Below are positions 42,290 through 54,460 of a stretch of DNA of 64,000 nt, piece by piece (position 1 is the first letter of the stretch; every line of letters begins with the position of its first letter). Origin of the DNA: Gnetum montanum (taxonomy: Eukaryota; Streptophyta; Gnetopsida; Gnetales; Gnetaceae); NCBI GenBank assembly GCA_015680685.1, contig MNCI01017476.1:1521656-1585655 (forward strand). Direction: 5' to 3'. Made by a program: the position numbers and the translations under genes. The notes under the pieces are model-generated. The model was not told the DNA's origin and did no database searches. It saw nothing but the letters and a program-made list of their open reading frames with translations.

Positions 42290-44520
42290 TAAACAAAGTT
42301 AAAATAATGCAAAATAGTGTAACAATAGAGTAGAATAAAGCAAAATAGGGTCAAAATAAAGTAAAACAAAGAAAAATAAAGTAAAGAAAGGTCATAACAA
42401 TGTAAACCAAGGCCAAGGAAGGTAGATTAAGGTGAGCCAAGGTAGAACAAGGGCTAAATGATGCAGAATAAAGTTAAAAAAAGGCTGAGTGGGGTCAAAA
42501 TAATGCAAAATGATGTAAAATGAGGTTTAATAAGGTTTAAATGATGTCAAAATGAGGCTAAATAAGATCAAATGATATCAAATGAGGCTAAAAAGGGTTA
42601 GATGATGTTCAAACAATGCGAAATGAAATCGAATGATATCAAATGATGTCAAAATGATGTCAAATAAGGCTAAACAAGGTCAAATGATGCCAAAACAATG
42701 AAAACAATGCAAAATAACATCGAATGATATCAAATGATTTCAAAATGATAAAAAATGATGTTAAAATAATGTCAAATGATGTCTAATGATACCAAATGAT
42801 GTCAAAATAATATCAAATAATATCAAAATGATGTAAAATAAGATCAAACAAGGTTAAATGACCTTGAATGGGGTCAAAATGGTATTAAATAATATTATTT
42901 AATTTTTTGGTCAAAATAAGAAAAAATCTAATGAAATCAAGTCATAAAAGATTAAAATAATCATTTTAAAGTCAAATTAGCTAAGAAAGGCTCAAAATCC
43001 CCATTCTCAACATGTGGGGCTTATGTCATATCGTGTGGGCATGATGGGATGTGATGACAACATGTATGGCCTAGGTTGACAACGTGTGGGCATCCTAGGA
43101 TTGATCCACAACATGTGGAACCTATTTTGGTAGCACATGGGCATTCCAAAACTGATCAAAAGTGTGTGGAAGCTATTCTAGTAGCATATTAGCCATGAAC
43201 TTAGGTTTAATAGCATATGGAAATTAGTTTCCTTGTCAATTTCCCACCAATAGTGTGTGGAACTTTTGGTGATTTTTCTTGGACTCTATGGGATCCACTA
43301 GGTAGTGTATGAGAGTGGATGGGTAGTGTGTGGAGCATGGGAAATTAATTTAAAAATAGATTACCAGTCTATAAATTTCATTTCCTAGCTAATTTTCTAT
43401 CTTGAGCATATGGACCATAAGATATTTTAGCTTGTGATCTATCGAAGCCACCTATGATCAAAACTAACTTCATTGATAGCATGTAAAGTTTGGAATCCCA
43501 AAATCGTGACCAAAATATAGCATATGATCCTAATTTCCTCTTGTATTTCCTCTCCCTAGCATATGAGGTAGTGTGTGGAATTCTAGATATTTTGCCCAAG
43601 TCTATAGGGCCCACAAACCACCAAAATTGACCATGATTGCAACATTTGAGCTAGAAAAATTAGATTTTTCACTAGAAGCCAACATATAGGACTAATTTCC
43701 TAGCTAATTTCCCAACCACTACATGTGGAGGGCAATTCTTAGCATATGAGGAAAAATATATGCAATGTTTGGCTACTAAAACTAGGATTTTAACCCCAAA
43801 TCCTAGCCTGTGAGCTTAATTTCTCTTCTACTTTTCCTAGCATAGCATGTGGAGGCTAGATTTGGGATTATAGATTCATTCACATAAAATATTCTAGCAA
43901 TTTTATCTTTTTCTAAACTCCTATTCCCAATGTGTTATAGCAAACCTAGGAATTTCAAACTTCTTTCTGCAGTAGTCAAAGGCATAACTCCTAAATTTTG
44001 GCAATCTGGTGAAGAAGAATGGATTGACAAGCTAAAATCCAAGATTAGAAGTGGAGGAGGCTGTACATATCATATCGAGGCTTTCAAATTCATCTTTAGT
44101 AGAGGAATCTTTGTCAATAACTACCAAGTACCAGTTTTCTAACATTTTCTCCATTTTTTGGCCAAATTGTAAAAACGTTTTCCCAGTTCTAGGCTTGTCT
44201 TGATGAATATTTTTACATTTGACTACATCAAAGCTAGGATTTAGGCTCTTCAACTATCATGGGAATGAAATTTAGGATTTTTTTGCTTTCTTGGCAAAGA
44301 TTGAAGTTTTTTACCCAACACATGTGCAGCATTGATGCTCTATTTTTTCTTATTTTTGTGAAATTTTGTTATTTTTCTAGCCTATGTATATTGAGATTTC
44401 TAATGAGTAGAAAAATTTTTCTAGAGTTTTTTCTAGCCCTAGAGACTTGCATTAAGCAATTTTTGGCTTGTTTGTAGAGTTTTGGGTTTTTTCAACTAGA
44501 ATTGGTAGCGTCTAAGTGTT
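42290..44520. repeat. TAT-1 repeat-rich noncoding region between RT and antisense gene
   Basis: 42290-42900 consists of degenerate short units of the type AATGATGTCAAA, some tens of copies. 43000-43900 has a different pattern, AGCATATGG or ACGTGTGG, every 30-60 bases. Neither codes. TAT-2 has only about 470 bases in the same interval, so the expansion is specific to TAT-1. A similar AGCATAT spacing pattern occurs in TAT-3 (60060-60560). The interval 44520-45214 is AT-rich and I see nothing in it. Confidence 0.65.
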
Positions 44521-45214
44521 TGGGATTGAATTTGGGCATTGTAGATTTTTTTCCTAGTCCTGTGGCCAACGTGTAAGTTCCTAGGCTTTACAAGGGTAGC
44601 TTATGACACTTCCTAGGTTGATGTGGTAGTGTAGAAGGTAATTCAGAATTTTTCTATGGGAAGAATGACAACATGTGAGCTCTAAGAGTCAGAAAATCTT
44701 GTGTTGCTTTATCTCTTTCTTCCCACATTCTAAGCATTTTGGATTGTATCAACTCTTTGATCTCTATTCTTGGGATTATTTCTCCCCACAATGCCCAGTG
44801 CTATCAATCATGGCCTCCTACTTTGTGAAAATTATGTTTAATGTCACCTATTCATATAAATGTTTCTTTGATGCGCTACATGTCAATTATTTTACAAAAT
44901 GCCAAACTAAGGTTTTAAAATGTTAAACTATTTTTTCATGTTAAAAAGCCATGAAAATGTCAATCTAAAGTTTTTTCTATATTAAATGCTTATTAAGCTG
45001 TAAATTTTAATTTTTTGTATGTTAATTGAGTTGTATAGAGGTTGAATTTTCATGTGTAATGCAATGGTAATTTCATTGATGAACTTAGTCATTTTTTATA
45101 TTTTTATTTTTATGCCAATACTACTACTCTTGAGGTTTTTTTGGTTAGTTTCATTAATTCTTCATTCTTTGGATTTTTTAAGGTCTACTAACTACATATT
45201 TTGGCTATACGCAG

Positions 45215-46107
45215 TCCTCTACTGAAACCAGTCTTGATCATTGTGGGATTAGTAAGCATTTTGTGTTGTATAAGAGTGGCTACCCAAAAAAGTTCAATAC
45301 CTGACATGACCATTAATGAGAGCACTCATGTGTGGTTGAGACCCAATGCTAGAGAGTTCCTAATGTACCTACTACAGCATTACAGTGTGATAATATGGTC
45401 ACATTTGGCCATGGAAATTATAGCTATAATTACAAGGACTCTTGTGACATGGTCCTCTAATTAAATCTTGAAGTGTATGATGGATGATACCAAAACCTAG
45501 ATAGAAATAGAGCACAATGGGGATTCATACTCCATAGAGGTTTGATAATTATCAAGAATTTGGGAGATGTTAATGTATTCCTAGTACAATGCAAACAACA
45601 CCTTGATGCTAGATTACTAATTGAACACTTTATTTCAAAATCATCCTAGACCTATTTACCTACTAGAAGCATAAGCTTGTTTTAGTTTGACATATTTTTA
45701 TTTTAGTTTTGGGATTGTTTGTTTGAATATTTTCACGTTTTGGTTTTGCAGGTTTAAGGTGCACATTGGAGGATTGGTGAAAATTGATCAAACCTTCTCT
45801 ATAGCCTACATAGCCTTGGAGGCATTTAGACAATGTGATGTTGTAAGAGTGCAAGTGCTCAACTAGATTAGTACAAAGTTTGTCCAATATTGGATGTGAT
45901 ACTCTCATGTGTATCAGAGATGTGTGATCACCAAATGTTTATATGAATTTTAAGCTCTCCAAGATTTGGAAGTCTGTGTGCAAGTTTGACTATAGTTTTA
46001 GCTTTGCCCAAGTCTAGTAAATAAAAATTATTTAAATTTTGCTAACATTTTTATATGAATTTTATGGTTTTTAGTTTTATGCTTTTACTATTTTATTATA
46101 GGATACA
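45215..46107 (+). pseudogene. TAT-1 antisense gene, 5' part (FCP1-like)
   Basis: The acceptor ACGCAG at 45209-45214 corresponds to the exon 2 acceptor of the TAT-2 gene. The peptide LLKPVLIIVGLVSILCC lines up with RPVLIVLDIVGVLCC, and here the remaining Asp is also lost. FLMYLLQHYSVIIWSHLAME matches the IWS part. Further on, NANNTLMLD in another frame stands at the family's NTLLIDD position (about 45593-45620). A second acceptor (TTTTGCAG, 45744-45751) starts the next exon. ATH-3 interrupts it at 46108. Confidence 0.65.
46103..46107. repeat. Target-site duplication of ATH-3, left copy (ATACA)
   Basis: Identical to 54456-54460 on the other side of ATH-3. Confidence 0.93.
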
Positions 46108-46905
46108 TGATGGGACGCGATATCGCATAGGCCGCGATATCACGTACGCGATATCGTAGTCCACCGCAATGTCTATAAATAAGAAGTGGCTCTCCCTTGT
46201 TTCACAACCTAGGTTAGATTGTAGCTAAACTTTGGCAGTTTGATCCCTCTAGAGATAGATTATTTTTCCCGTGTATGCCTGTAGTGTGGTGAATGTAATT
46301 GTACGACATCCTTTATTCGAGTGTGACGTACTTGGACATGCACATGATCGGCAATAAAGATTGAGATTACTTCATCATTGCAACATTCACTTTGTTTATT
46401 TATTTATTTAATTGTTATTTACTTCTTTCCTAGTTAATACTCTCTCAACCTTATCTCCTAGTAACGCGGAATGAGTACAACTTGATTACGAGCATTTAAC
46501 TATGATTACTTGGTAACCTAGTGGTGTACCTAGGATTTGTGCTTGGTAATCCCAATGGTAGTTATGCACGAAGTCCAAGATGTGTACAGATAATCAAGGA
46601 ACTGATTCTCATGGCACTTAGGCTAGATTAGATTATTTTACCTTTTCTCTCCTAGCTTAGCTTAGTTAATATTATCTTCCATTACTTTAGGAGTAGCATT
46701 AGATTAGGACCACATCATACACCTCACTCTGGACTAAACTATACGTGACAAATATAATACTAGTCTAGGTGGGAAGACAGCGAACTATGACCTAAGGCTA
46801 ACTATCTAGGTTCCACAACTAGTCTGTCTACGGAGTTCTACTAGATCGCGAATGAGAACGCTCGTATTCATATGGTTGAGTGTAGGGGTATCTTGCCACT
46901 CATCA
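46108..46905 (+). repeat. ATH-3 5' LTR
   Basis: 798 bases, TGATGGG...CTCATCA. Three GATATC palindromes at 46114-46160, TATA box CTATAAATAAG at 46173-46183. Confidence 0.93.
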
Positions 46906-46925
46906 TTGGTGCTGTTGCTAGGGAC
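46906..46925 (+). other. ATH-3 primer binding site, tRNA-Asp type
   Basis: TTGGTGCTGTTGCTAGGGAC follows the LTR. Compared with the tRNA-Asp complement it has C-to-T and G-to-A changes, the pattern expected from methylcytosine decay. Confidence 0.75.
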
Positions 46926-47036
46926 GGTGCTAGTTATCTAGATTAGTTATATCATACAAGGTCGCTGTAAAGAACTTAACGATATATCTCTTAGAAAGAA
47001 GTAATTGTAAAAAGTCACATAAATTCACACGCAACA

Positions 47037-48903
47037 ATGCCTCTCCTACAAGATTACAATAATGCCACACTTAGTGAGGAAGTTCATTGGAGAACCAAAG
47101 AACTATATCAAAATGAAGATTGGAGTATGCAACTTGAAGTGGGAGTTTCTTATAAATAAGAATGAAAAAAACATCATTACAATGTATGAAAGCACAGCTT
47201 AGCCAATGATGATGAACCCCTACTGGCCACTACAAGCTTAATGAAAATACAAGAGGCTATTCGAATCTCTCGTAGGCATCATAAAGAGAACTGTCTACCC
47301 AGGCTCGATTTAAACAACTTCCCTACTTTTTTAGGAGGCTATGACTTAGATCTGCATCAACATTTACAAGCCTTCTACGATTCCTGCACATGGAATAACA
47401 TTGATAACAGGTGGCAAAAACTTAAGCTCTTTCCTATGACACTCGTTGACCAAGCAAAAGTATGGTATAGATCATTAAAACCAAATTCGATATGACGCTA
47501 GTCAACAATGGTAGAAGTCTTTAATGAAAAATATCAAACTTACACAAGAGTGTCAGCCTTGAGGAAACAAATCCAAGGATGGAAACAAGCACAACCTAAA
47601 CCCTTGGACATGGCCTTAGAAATATATTATGCACTATTAAACAACTATCCAGGCCATGGGTTTTTGAGGAAAGGCTAATGTACCATATCATTGATGGGCT
47701 ACGTAATGAAACAAGAGAGACCTTAGGGATGTATGCCTAAGGTCAACTATACGAACTACGAACCCATCAAATCCAAGAGCTTATCAAGCAGGTAGCAAAA
47801 GAAGAAGGAGAATTAGCTTAATGGGAGAGTGTTGAAAAACATCAATGGGACCAAAATCTCAACTTAACAAAGGTCCATGATCATAAAAAGGAGAAATCAA
47901 CCAATATCAAGGTGGAAACATCATCTTTGCCAATACAACAAACACTAGAAGAAGCCAAGGAAAAGATCAATAAGATGTTGGACTGGATGTATCAAAGGTA
48001 TGGAGAATGCGTCAATATTATTGGAGATAAAGTTTCAAAAACCCAAGAAACAGGACAAAATAGTAGACAATCGGAAAGAAGGGATAAGGAAAATAAGAGC
48101 TCAACTTCCAATCACACGTATGAATGCAACATATGCCTGTACAATCACCCCAAGGGCCAATGCCCAATATTGTTACACTTACATGAGCATTGGGGAAACA
48201 TGTTACATCTAGAGTTCGTACAGAGATACTGTGTTTGATCACAGTGGAAAAAAACCCAATCATGGGGGAATCCACCTTAGACTGGAGACAGCCTTCATAT
48301 CATCCGAATCCAAATGCTTATCTTGTTCAACATCCTATTTCTCCAACTAAGCCAACATACTCTATCTCATCATAGTACTATTCTCCTCAATACTATCAGC
48401 CCATGCCTCCAACAAAACCACCACCTTGTGTATCTTATACGCCTCTTAACTTTCAACATTCTCATCCTTTCCCTCCTTCCACAGTGCCATCAACCATTCC
48501 TAAGGTTTCTACACCACAACAACAAACCATGAGCGAAACTTGTGCTACTACTACTAACAGCAATGAAAAGCCTCCTCAACATCAAAAGCATCCTTTCTTT
48601 AAACATGGCTGTAAGAAGGGACAACACAATTCTGGGGGGGGGACATCTTCCAACCCAGCACAAGTCCCACATTGTTGTGCACCCTTATCTTCAAAGCCAA
48701 CGCCTCATGTAACTTCATCAGGGCCACCAACTCACACTCCAACAACAATCCGACCCAATGAACATAACCATGGAGAGCAACATCCCAATCCTTGCATACC
48801 ATCTAACAGTCACAAACATCATAGTGGGTCAACTTGTTATCTGGGAACTACATCATATAAAGTGCCCCACTATGCTTATTATAACCCAGTGTGTAAAACC
48901 TGA
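47037..48903 (+). pseudogene. ATH-3 gag, degenerate
   Basis: Starts MPLLQDYNNATLSEEVHW. The capsid region 47241-47530 reads FPTFLGGYDLDLHQHLQAFY, LKLFPMTLVDQAKVWYRSL, and then QTYTRVSALRKQIQGWKQ. Next comes a helical part (EEAKEKINKMLDWMYQRYGE), the zinc knuckle CNICLYNHPKGQC (about 48127-48165) and a Pro/His/Thr-rich tail to 48903. The conserved N-terminal block of ATH-1 and ATH-2 (HDEYIPNF) is absent, so this Gag is shorter. TGA at 47493 and several other stops. Confidence 0.8.
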
Positions 48904-50410
48904 TGGGGTAAATATGACCAAGCTAGAATACTTTCAAAATGCAAGGATCCCAGCCATCAGTTACTAATTCGTGCTATCCTCAACCATTTAGCTATGAGGG
49001 ATATCCCCCATTCTAATAACAAGAGGGATTAATAACCATTTTTATTTTCTTTGATTTTTCAATTTTTGTTTTCTAGTTTTTCATTTTTTCCAACTTCTTA
49101 TTTTATCTTTTTATCTTTTTGTGTTTTTGTGTTTTTTTCTTTTTACGTTTTTGTAAGTAATCTCATCTACGAATAAAACACTCATGTGGATCGTTGGTTG
49201 AGGTGTGTTCTATGTTATTAAGTCATGAGTGATCAATTATTTGGACAATGAAGCCATTACACCCACTCATCCATTTTACAAATAAGAGGTTCTGTTCGAG
49301 GGTACAGTGATATTCTTGAAATTTTTAAAAACTTAAAATCAATTTTGTGTTCATTGTACCCAGAATAAAGAAGGATGGATCAAGTGGGAATGATTAGGAT
49401 GTGACATCAAGGGGATTTGTGGATTCTCTTTGGTGATGACCATGGGTGTTATCATGCAACATGGTCATACTAAGATCCTTGTAGATCTAATGAAAAATGG
49501 GAGTAAGAGTAATCAAAAAGGCACTCAAAAATCCAATGTTGTTCTAGGGGGTCCCACTGGAAAGACATGCATCCATGCCTGAAGGTTGGTGGCTTCTCTG
49601 GATTCAGTATTCAAAAAAAAAGAAAAGAAAGAGAAAAGAAAAAGAAAAGAAAGTGCCACAAAACAAAAATCACTCTTCCCTTGCACAAAATGCCAAGTGA
49701 TCGTATGCCTTGTTGTTATGGTACTCTCATAGTTGTTCATCATGGGATGAAATAATGCAATGTCACTTATTAGAGGAATGGAATTGGTCCTGATCTTGGA
49801 ACGATAGGTTAATGACATATTAATCATGCGTTACACGTTGGATTCATTGTGCCCTGGGTCAGTTACCTCATGTTCCAATCTCTACGATCCCTTTCTATAC
49901 TTCGTCTCATCTCACTGTTCATGTAATTGTAGCTCGTGTCCCTTGTAGCATAGAATTTTCATCTCATTTCGGTGATATTTACATGTGTGTGTTTTGTGGA
50001 GTTAGTGCGGATTACATTTAACCCTTCTAGTGCCCACAGACACTTTAAGTGTGGTTACACAAGGGCATTATAGGTTAGAACCTACTTTGGGGAGGATCCA
50101 CTTGTGTAATCTTTTGTAATTCTCACTTATGACATTGCTCACACACACCATTTCTTACCCTTAGCATAATTTTTACATGATTTTCTTTCCCTACTATTAT
50201 CCCTCTAAATTTTAATGTTCCAATGTACCATTACATACCCTTTTTATTACCACCCAAGGTTTTATTGATAAAATCCACATTGTATCATTAATTGTGCCTC
50301 TGGACATAATGAAATTGCCTTAGAACCCTTGATAATAGCCAATGTCCTAAATTTACAACATTAATTTCAAAATAACCCTTAAAAAATTCAGTCTTTTTGT
50401 TGTTGTGCCT
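48904..50410 (+). other. ATH-3 noncoding region after gag
   Basis: T-rich (49030-49160), with a block at 50070-50110 that also occurs in ATH-1 and ATH-2 3' noncoding DNA. This shows the join from gag straight to the region that normally follows pol. Short ORFs are unconserved. No gene. Confidence 0.6.
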
Positions 50411-50414
50411 CACA

Positions 50415-50500
50415 TCACTAGGGATGAGATATCGCGTACGCGATGTATCGTACGTGATATTGGGTCCCTGAAACCTATAAATAGGTGCCCCCCCTCTCTG
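50415..50500 (+). promoter_or_regulatory. Internal promoter-like segment in ATH-3
   Basis: ATGAGATATCGCGTACGCGA is followed by further GTAC/GATATT palindromic bits and then CCTATAAATAGG (50475-50486), copying the palindromes-then-TATA order of the family's U3, although the surrounding sequence is different. It lies about 400-700 bases upstream of the extra ORF and could drive it separately. It could also be the remains of another LTR; no matching second end was found. Confidence 0.5.
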
Positions 50501-50919
50501 CAACACTTAGCGTCATTTTTCCATTCACATGGAGGGAGATTTTGAAATTTTTCTCTGTGACTTGTGATTGAGAGACCCTTGCTTTTCTCACTATATCTTG
50601 CTCATTGGTACCCCGATTTTAATTCTGTTTAAACCTGCTTGAACCTGGAGTATTCAGCTTAGTCATGGGGGAGGGGCACATGCCAAATAGTACATAAATG
50701 TTTTGAAATTCATCATTTCCCAGAGGACATCAGCTAGGGTAATTAACTATAATAGTTAGAATAATTGTACCTAAAAATTATTTAATCCCTAGGTATACCA
50801 GGAAACTAGAATGGAAACCACCTAAGTCACAAGACTCATTATTACAAACTTTCGGGCATGATCACACATGATAACATAAGATCATTAATTAAGACAAGCA
50901 GTAAGATATAACTTAACTT

Positions 50920-52010
50920 CAAAAACAACCTTACTAACGCTTGGCCCGTGTGATTGTAGATGGCCCCAAAACATGGACAATAGGAAGGTCCTACCCAAGG
51001 TGGAAGCAAACGAGCTCGAAGAGGCAGAAGACAAAGACCTATCAAACAACATGCAGAATAGGAGGAGCAATCATTTAGCATTCATCAAGATGAACCTCCT
51101 ACCAGATGGTCTAGGTAGGTAGAAGGAGGAGCTGCAACAGTGCCTGAACTGGAACAAGAACTCACATTGCCCCAAGATTGTGTTTAGGCCATCCATGAGA
51201 AGTCCACATTCGCTGCGGTGATTGTGGAATTGAATTTTGAATCATTTGCAGAGTTCGCTCCTGAGGCCGTTAGGGATCACCTCAAAGGGTCTCCCTTTTG
51301 GCCTATCCTCTCTGAAAGTGGTGCTTGGTACTTAGGAGAGACGTACTAATTTTGGCACAATAGGGAGCAAGGCACCACTATTAATATTTGTGGTGTGACA
51401 GTTGACTTCTTTGCATAGGCAATTTCGAAAGTGTTAAACCTTCCAAATACAGGGCCCCAGGTTACTCGGTTATCCACCCGTTTAGATCCCAATGTGCGAA
51501 AGGATTGGTTGGAGAAGGATTATGGTAGAGATAAAGCATTTGGTGAATTGAAGACAGAAGAGAGGGTTTACTTCAAAATTGGGACATATCATCTCTTCCC
51601 CACAAAAGGCCTAAAAATAATATCGATGTATGTGGCTAGAGGATGTGCAGTGTTGATGGGAAAGGTTAACGCTAACCTACCCCATCTATATTTGACGGAG
51701 ATCCTAAGGCAATTCGAAAAATGAAAGACAGGGAAGATGACACTACCTTTCCCTTGTCTTATCAGAAAGCTTTGCTGATGTGCTAGTATTCGGGGATACA
51801 CCAATGACATCCTCTGGAAAGTCCAAACTGTTTCATATGAAGAATTGCTAAAGGCGCCAGCTCCAAGAAAAAGCACTGATGAAGAGTTGGGACCAGAACA
51901 AGAAGAAGAACATATGGCTGGACTCAGTCAACCTCCAGCCACGGGTCCTAGCCAACAATAGGAAGCAGGGCCTAGCATAGGCCAGGATTAGCCGCCGTCG
52001 CAAGACTACT
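50920..52010 (+). pseudogene. ATH-3 extra ORF, first half: plant-transposon-protein-like domain
   Basis: Frame-spliced reading: KGSPFWPILSESGAWYLGE, VLNLPNTGPQVTRLSTRLD, YFKIGTYHLFPTKGLKII, ARGCAVLMGKVNANLPHLYL, then LPFPCLIRKLC. The last two match the layout of the plant-transposon-protein type domain common in plant retroelement extra ORFs (a helix with R..L...I..G..INVG, then LPFPSLI..LC). An acidic Gln/Pro-rich linker follows (about 51850-52010). Function unknown. Stops are almost all TAG at likely Gln or Trp codons. Confidence 0.6.
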
Positions 52011-53719
52011 GACCGTCGATGAGCCATCTTAGGGCCATTGCTGAGACGGTCAGTTGGGGAAGTTGTGATGATGCAAACCTCTTCCCTGTCATCAATGATG
52101 CCAAGCAGCCTACTATTTCATTGGATCACACAAGGGGTGAAGTATCCATTCACATAAGAGGAGGGGAAAGTAGATGGTCACAACAGATCTTAGAAATGCG
52201 GCATCTTTCCAGGTGTAGTTAGAGACTGGTGAAGGGGCCACGGTGGTGGTCATGCAACACCAGAATGCCACGGGAGTTGTAGATGTGGTCACAGACCACA
52301 TCAAAGAATCCTTCAATGTACCTGTTGTGCCACCGACAGATCTCTTAGGAGCATGGGATGCTCAAACTTTGGCCAGAACCTCAATGACTCCTACGGAACA
52401 TGAGGATGTGCTTGATAGATTACTTCAAATAGGGCAAGTAATGATGTCCCTGTTTGAAATCCCTTAGGATGTAACAATAATTCAGTTAGACCTCATTTCC
52501 ACAAAGGGGAAGCTGGTCTTAATAGAAGTAAGGGTAGATCATGCTGAAGCTGAAGTGCAGAAACTACAAGAGCAGCTCATGGCCTTACAAGCAGCACATC
52601 GGGACCCTTTGCAATTTGTTCCCGCAGACTAGCTAGAAAAATTTAGAACTGAGCAGCTAACAAAATTAATTGTAGAGAATAAGAAGGTGGTGGATGAAAA
52701 GGAGAAGGCTGTTTAGGATGCCTCTGCATCACAGCTGCAAACCCATGCACATCTTAAGGCACTCAAGGCCTTGCAAGAAGAAAATAAATAACTTGCAACT
52801 AACAATCTTCAGTTAACCACTGTAGAAAAGCAAAAGAATGTTCTCAATGAACACTTTCATCAACTACGAGAACAATTCATCCAGGTCAACCATGACGTGA
52901 GCCATTTAGCCAAAGAAAATCAAATCCTCTCGATGGAGGAGGTACGCGTCATTCATCAAAAGTTGACTATTGAGATAAGCACGTGGCAAAATGAGGCTAA
53001 ATGACATGAAAAGCTGAAGGAGAACTTCCACGATTAGGTGGGGATGTATAAATAGATCCTTCAAAAGGAGATCCATATGGCCAAGGCTCAAATCAACACT
53101 ATCAGTGCTCAACACACTGATTGGCGGGCCATACTGTACACATATGCCTTCACCCACCAAGCGGAAGTTAAGAACTCCCTGCAGATTCAAGACTTGACAG
53201 AGTACATGGAGTTGGCAAACCTAAGATATGCCAATCTTGCCATGTTGATAGCAGGTCACCCAAGGCCAGAGCTCAAGAAGCAGGTAGCAACCACACACAT
53301 CAAATACGAAGCAAAATTTGTAGAGTGCAAGAAGCTGGTGGAGAAACTGGATGTTGCAAATTCTGAACTTGAGGTGGTAAAAGCCAGCTACCAGGGACAG
53401 AAGGATGTCACAACTAACTTAGCTCTATGGCTAACAAACCGTCACAAATACAAGAACAAAGCTAGAGCCTATGAGAAGGAACGACGGGTGTTCACGGCTT
53501 GGTATGTCAAGGCCAACCAAATGTTCCGGCAACTACCCTATCCATGGGAGGTGCCGACTCTGTCAAACACTGGAACATTAGCATGGATGGCACAAGTCCC
53601 TTGGACTGAAGAGGAGAAGCTCTAGGCTATACTTCAACGTCATCAAGCCTCAAAATCTATAGCACAAGACAAAGGGAAGACACCAATGGAGGAGCCACTA
53701 CCACCAGGAACTACATGAG
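52011..53719 (+). pseudogene. ATH-3 extra ORF, second half: long coiled coil
   Basis: After a Ser/Thr-rich part (52019-52467), the frame 52470-53719 is almost continuously helical: EAEVQKLQEQLMALQAAH, LKALKALQEENK, HFHQLREQFIQVNHDVSHLA, and the open block 53077-53625 ending MFRQLPYPWEVPTLSNTGTL and WMAQVPWTEEEKL. Only a handful of stops (TAG or TGA) in about 410 codons. The product would be a filament-like or oligomerising protein of unknown role. The design (transposon-type domain plus coiled coil) parallels the TAT antisense gene, but I see no direct sequence match. Confidence 0.6.
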
Positions 53720-53870
53720 TTCCAAATTTTTATAGTTGTAGTATATTCTATGTGTTGTGTCTTTACTTTGTTTTCTTCCCACATTGCAGCATCATTCCAT
53801 TTTTCCATCTAATAATCCCATACTTATCCACTGTGTAATCACTGTAACTTGAGGATGAGTTTTTATTCAG

Positions 53871-53881
53871 TCGTGGGGGTA
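53871..53881 (+). other. ATH-3 polypurine tract
   Basis: TCGTGGGGGTA before the LTR, the family tract with one change. Confidence 0.7.
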
Positions 53882-54455
53882 TGATGAGACGCGATATCGC
53901 ATAGGCCGCGATATCGCATCAGCCACGATATTGCATCCCCCGCAATATCGTGTATGCGATATTGCAGTCCGTCACAATGTCTATAAATAAGAAGCNACCC
54001 TTATCTCCTAGTAACGCGGAATGAGTATGACTTGATTATGAGCATTTAAGTATGATTACTTGGTAACCCAATGGCGTACCTAGGATCTGTGCTTGGTAAT
54101 CCCAGTGGTAGTCATGCACGAAGTCCAAGATGTGTATAGATAATCAAGGAACAGATGCTCATCGCACTTAGGCTAGATTAGATTCTTTTACCTTTTCTCT
54201 CCTAGCTTAGCTTAGTTAATATTATCTTCCATTGCTTCAGGAGTACCATTAGATTAGGACCACATCATACACCTCACTTTGGACTAAACCATATGTGACA
54301 AATATAATACTAGTCTAGGTGGGAAGACAACGAACTGCAACCTAAGGCTAACTATCTAGGTGCCACAACTAGTCCATCTACGGAGTTTGACTGGATCGCA
54401 TGTGAGAACACTCGTATTCGTATGGTTGAGTGTAGGGGTATCTCACCACTCATCA
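53882..54455 (+). repeat. ATH-3 3' LTR, with an internal block missing at an N
   Basis: TGATGAG...CTCATCA, TATA box at 53981-53991. About 250 bases present in the 5' LTR are missing at the single N (53996). The palindrome array has about five units (53888-53969), two of them intact, against three in the 5' LTR. Confidence 0.9.
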
Positions 54456-54460
54456 ATACA
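54456..54460. repeat. Target-site duplication of ATH-3, right copy (ATACA)
   Basis: Exact copy of 46103-46107. Confidence 0.93.

Larger units (their letters stand above)
46108..54455 (+). mobile_element. ATH-3, chimeric Athila-like element with an extra ORF instead of pol
   Basis: LTRs at 46108-46905 and 53882-54455, perfect ATACA duplication, tRNA-Asp-type primer site, gag, family-type noncoding sequence, then an unrelated 3.4 kb cassette with its own TATA-like promoter and a long broken ORF, and finally the family's purine tract. Protease, RT, RNase H and integrase are missing. Its LTRs are typical of the family, so it probably moved with enzymes from relatives. It lies in the TAT-1 antisense gene. 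Confidence 0.9.

Noticed and set aside
49525-49827. 100-residue open frame on the minus strand in ATH-3
   Set aside because: It spans a simple A/G-rich repeat and noncoding family sequence; its Phe/Ser/Leu-rich run is the translation of that repeat.
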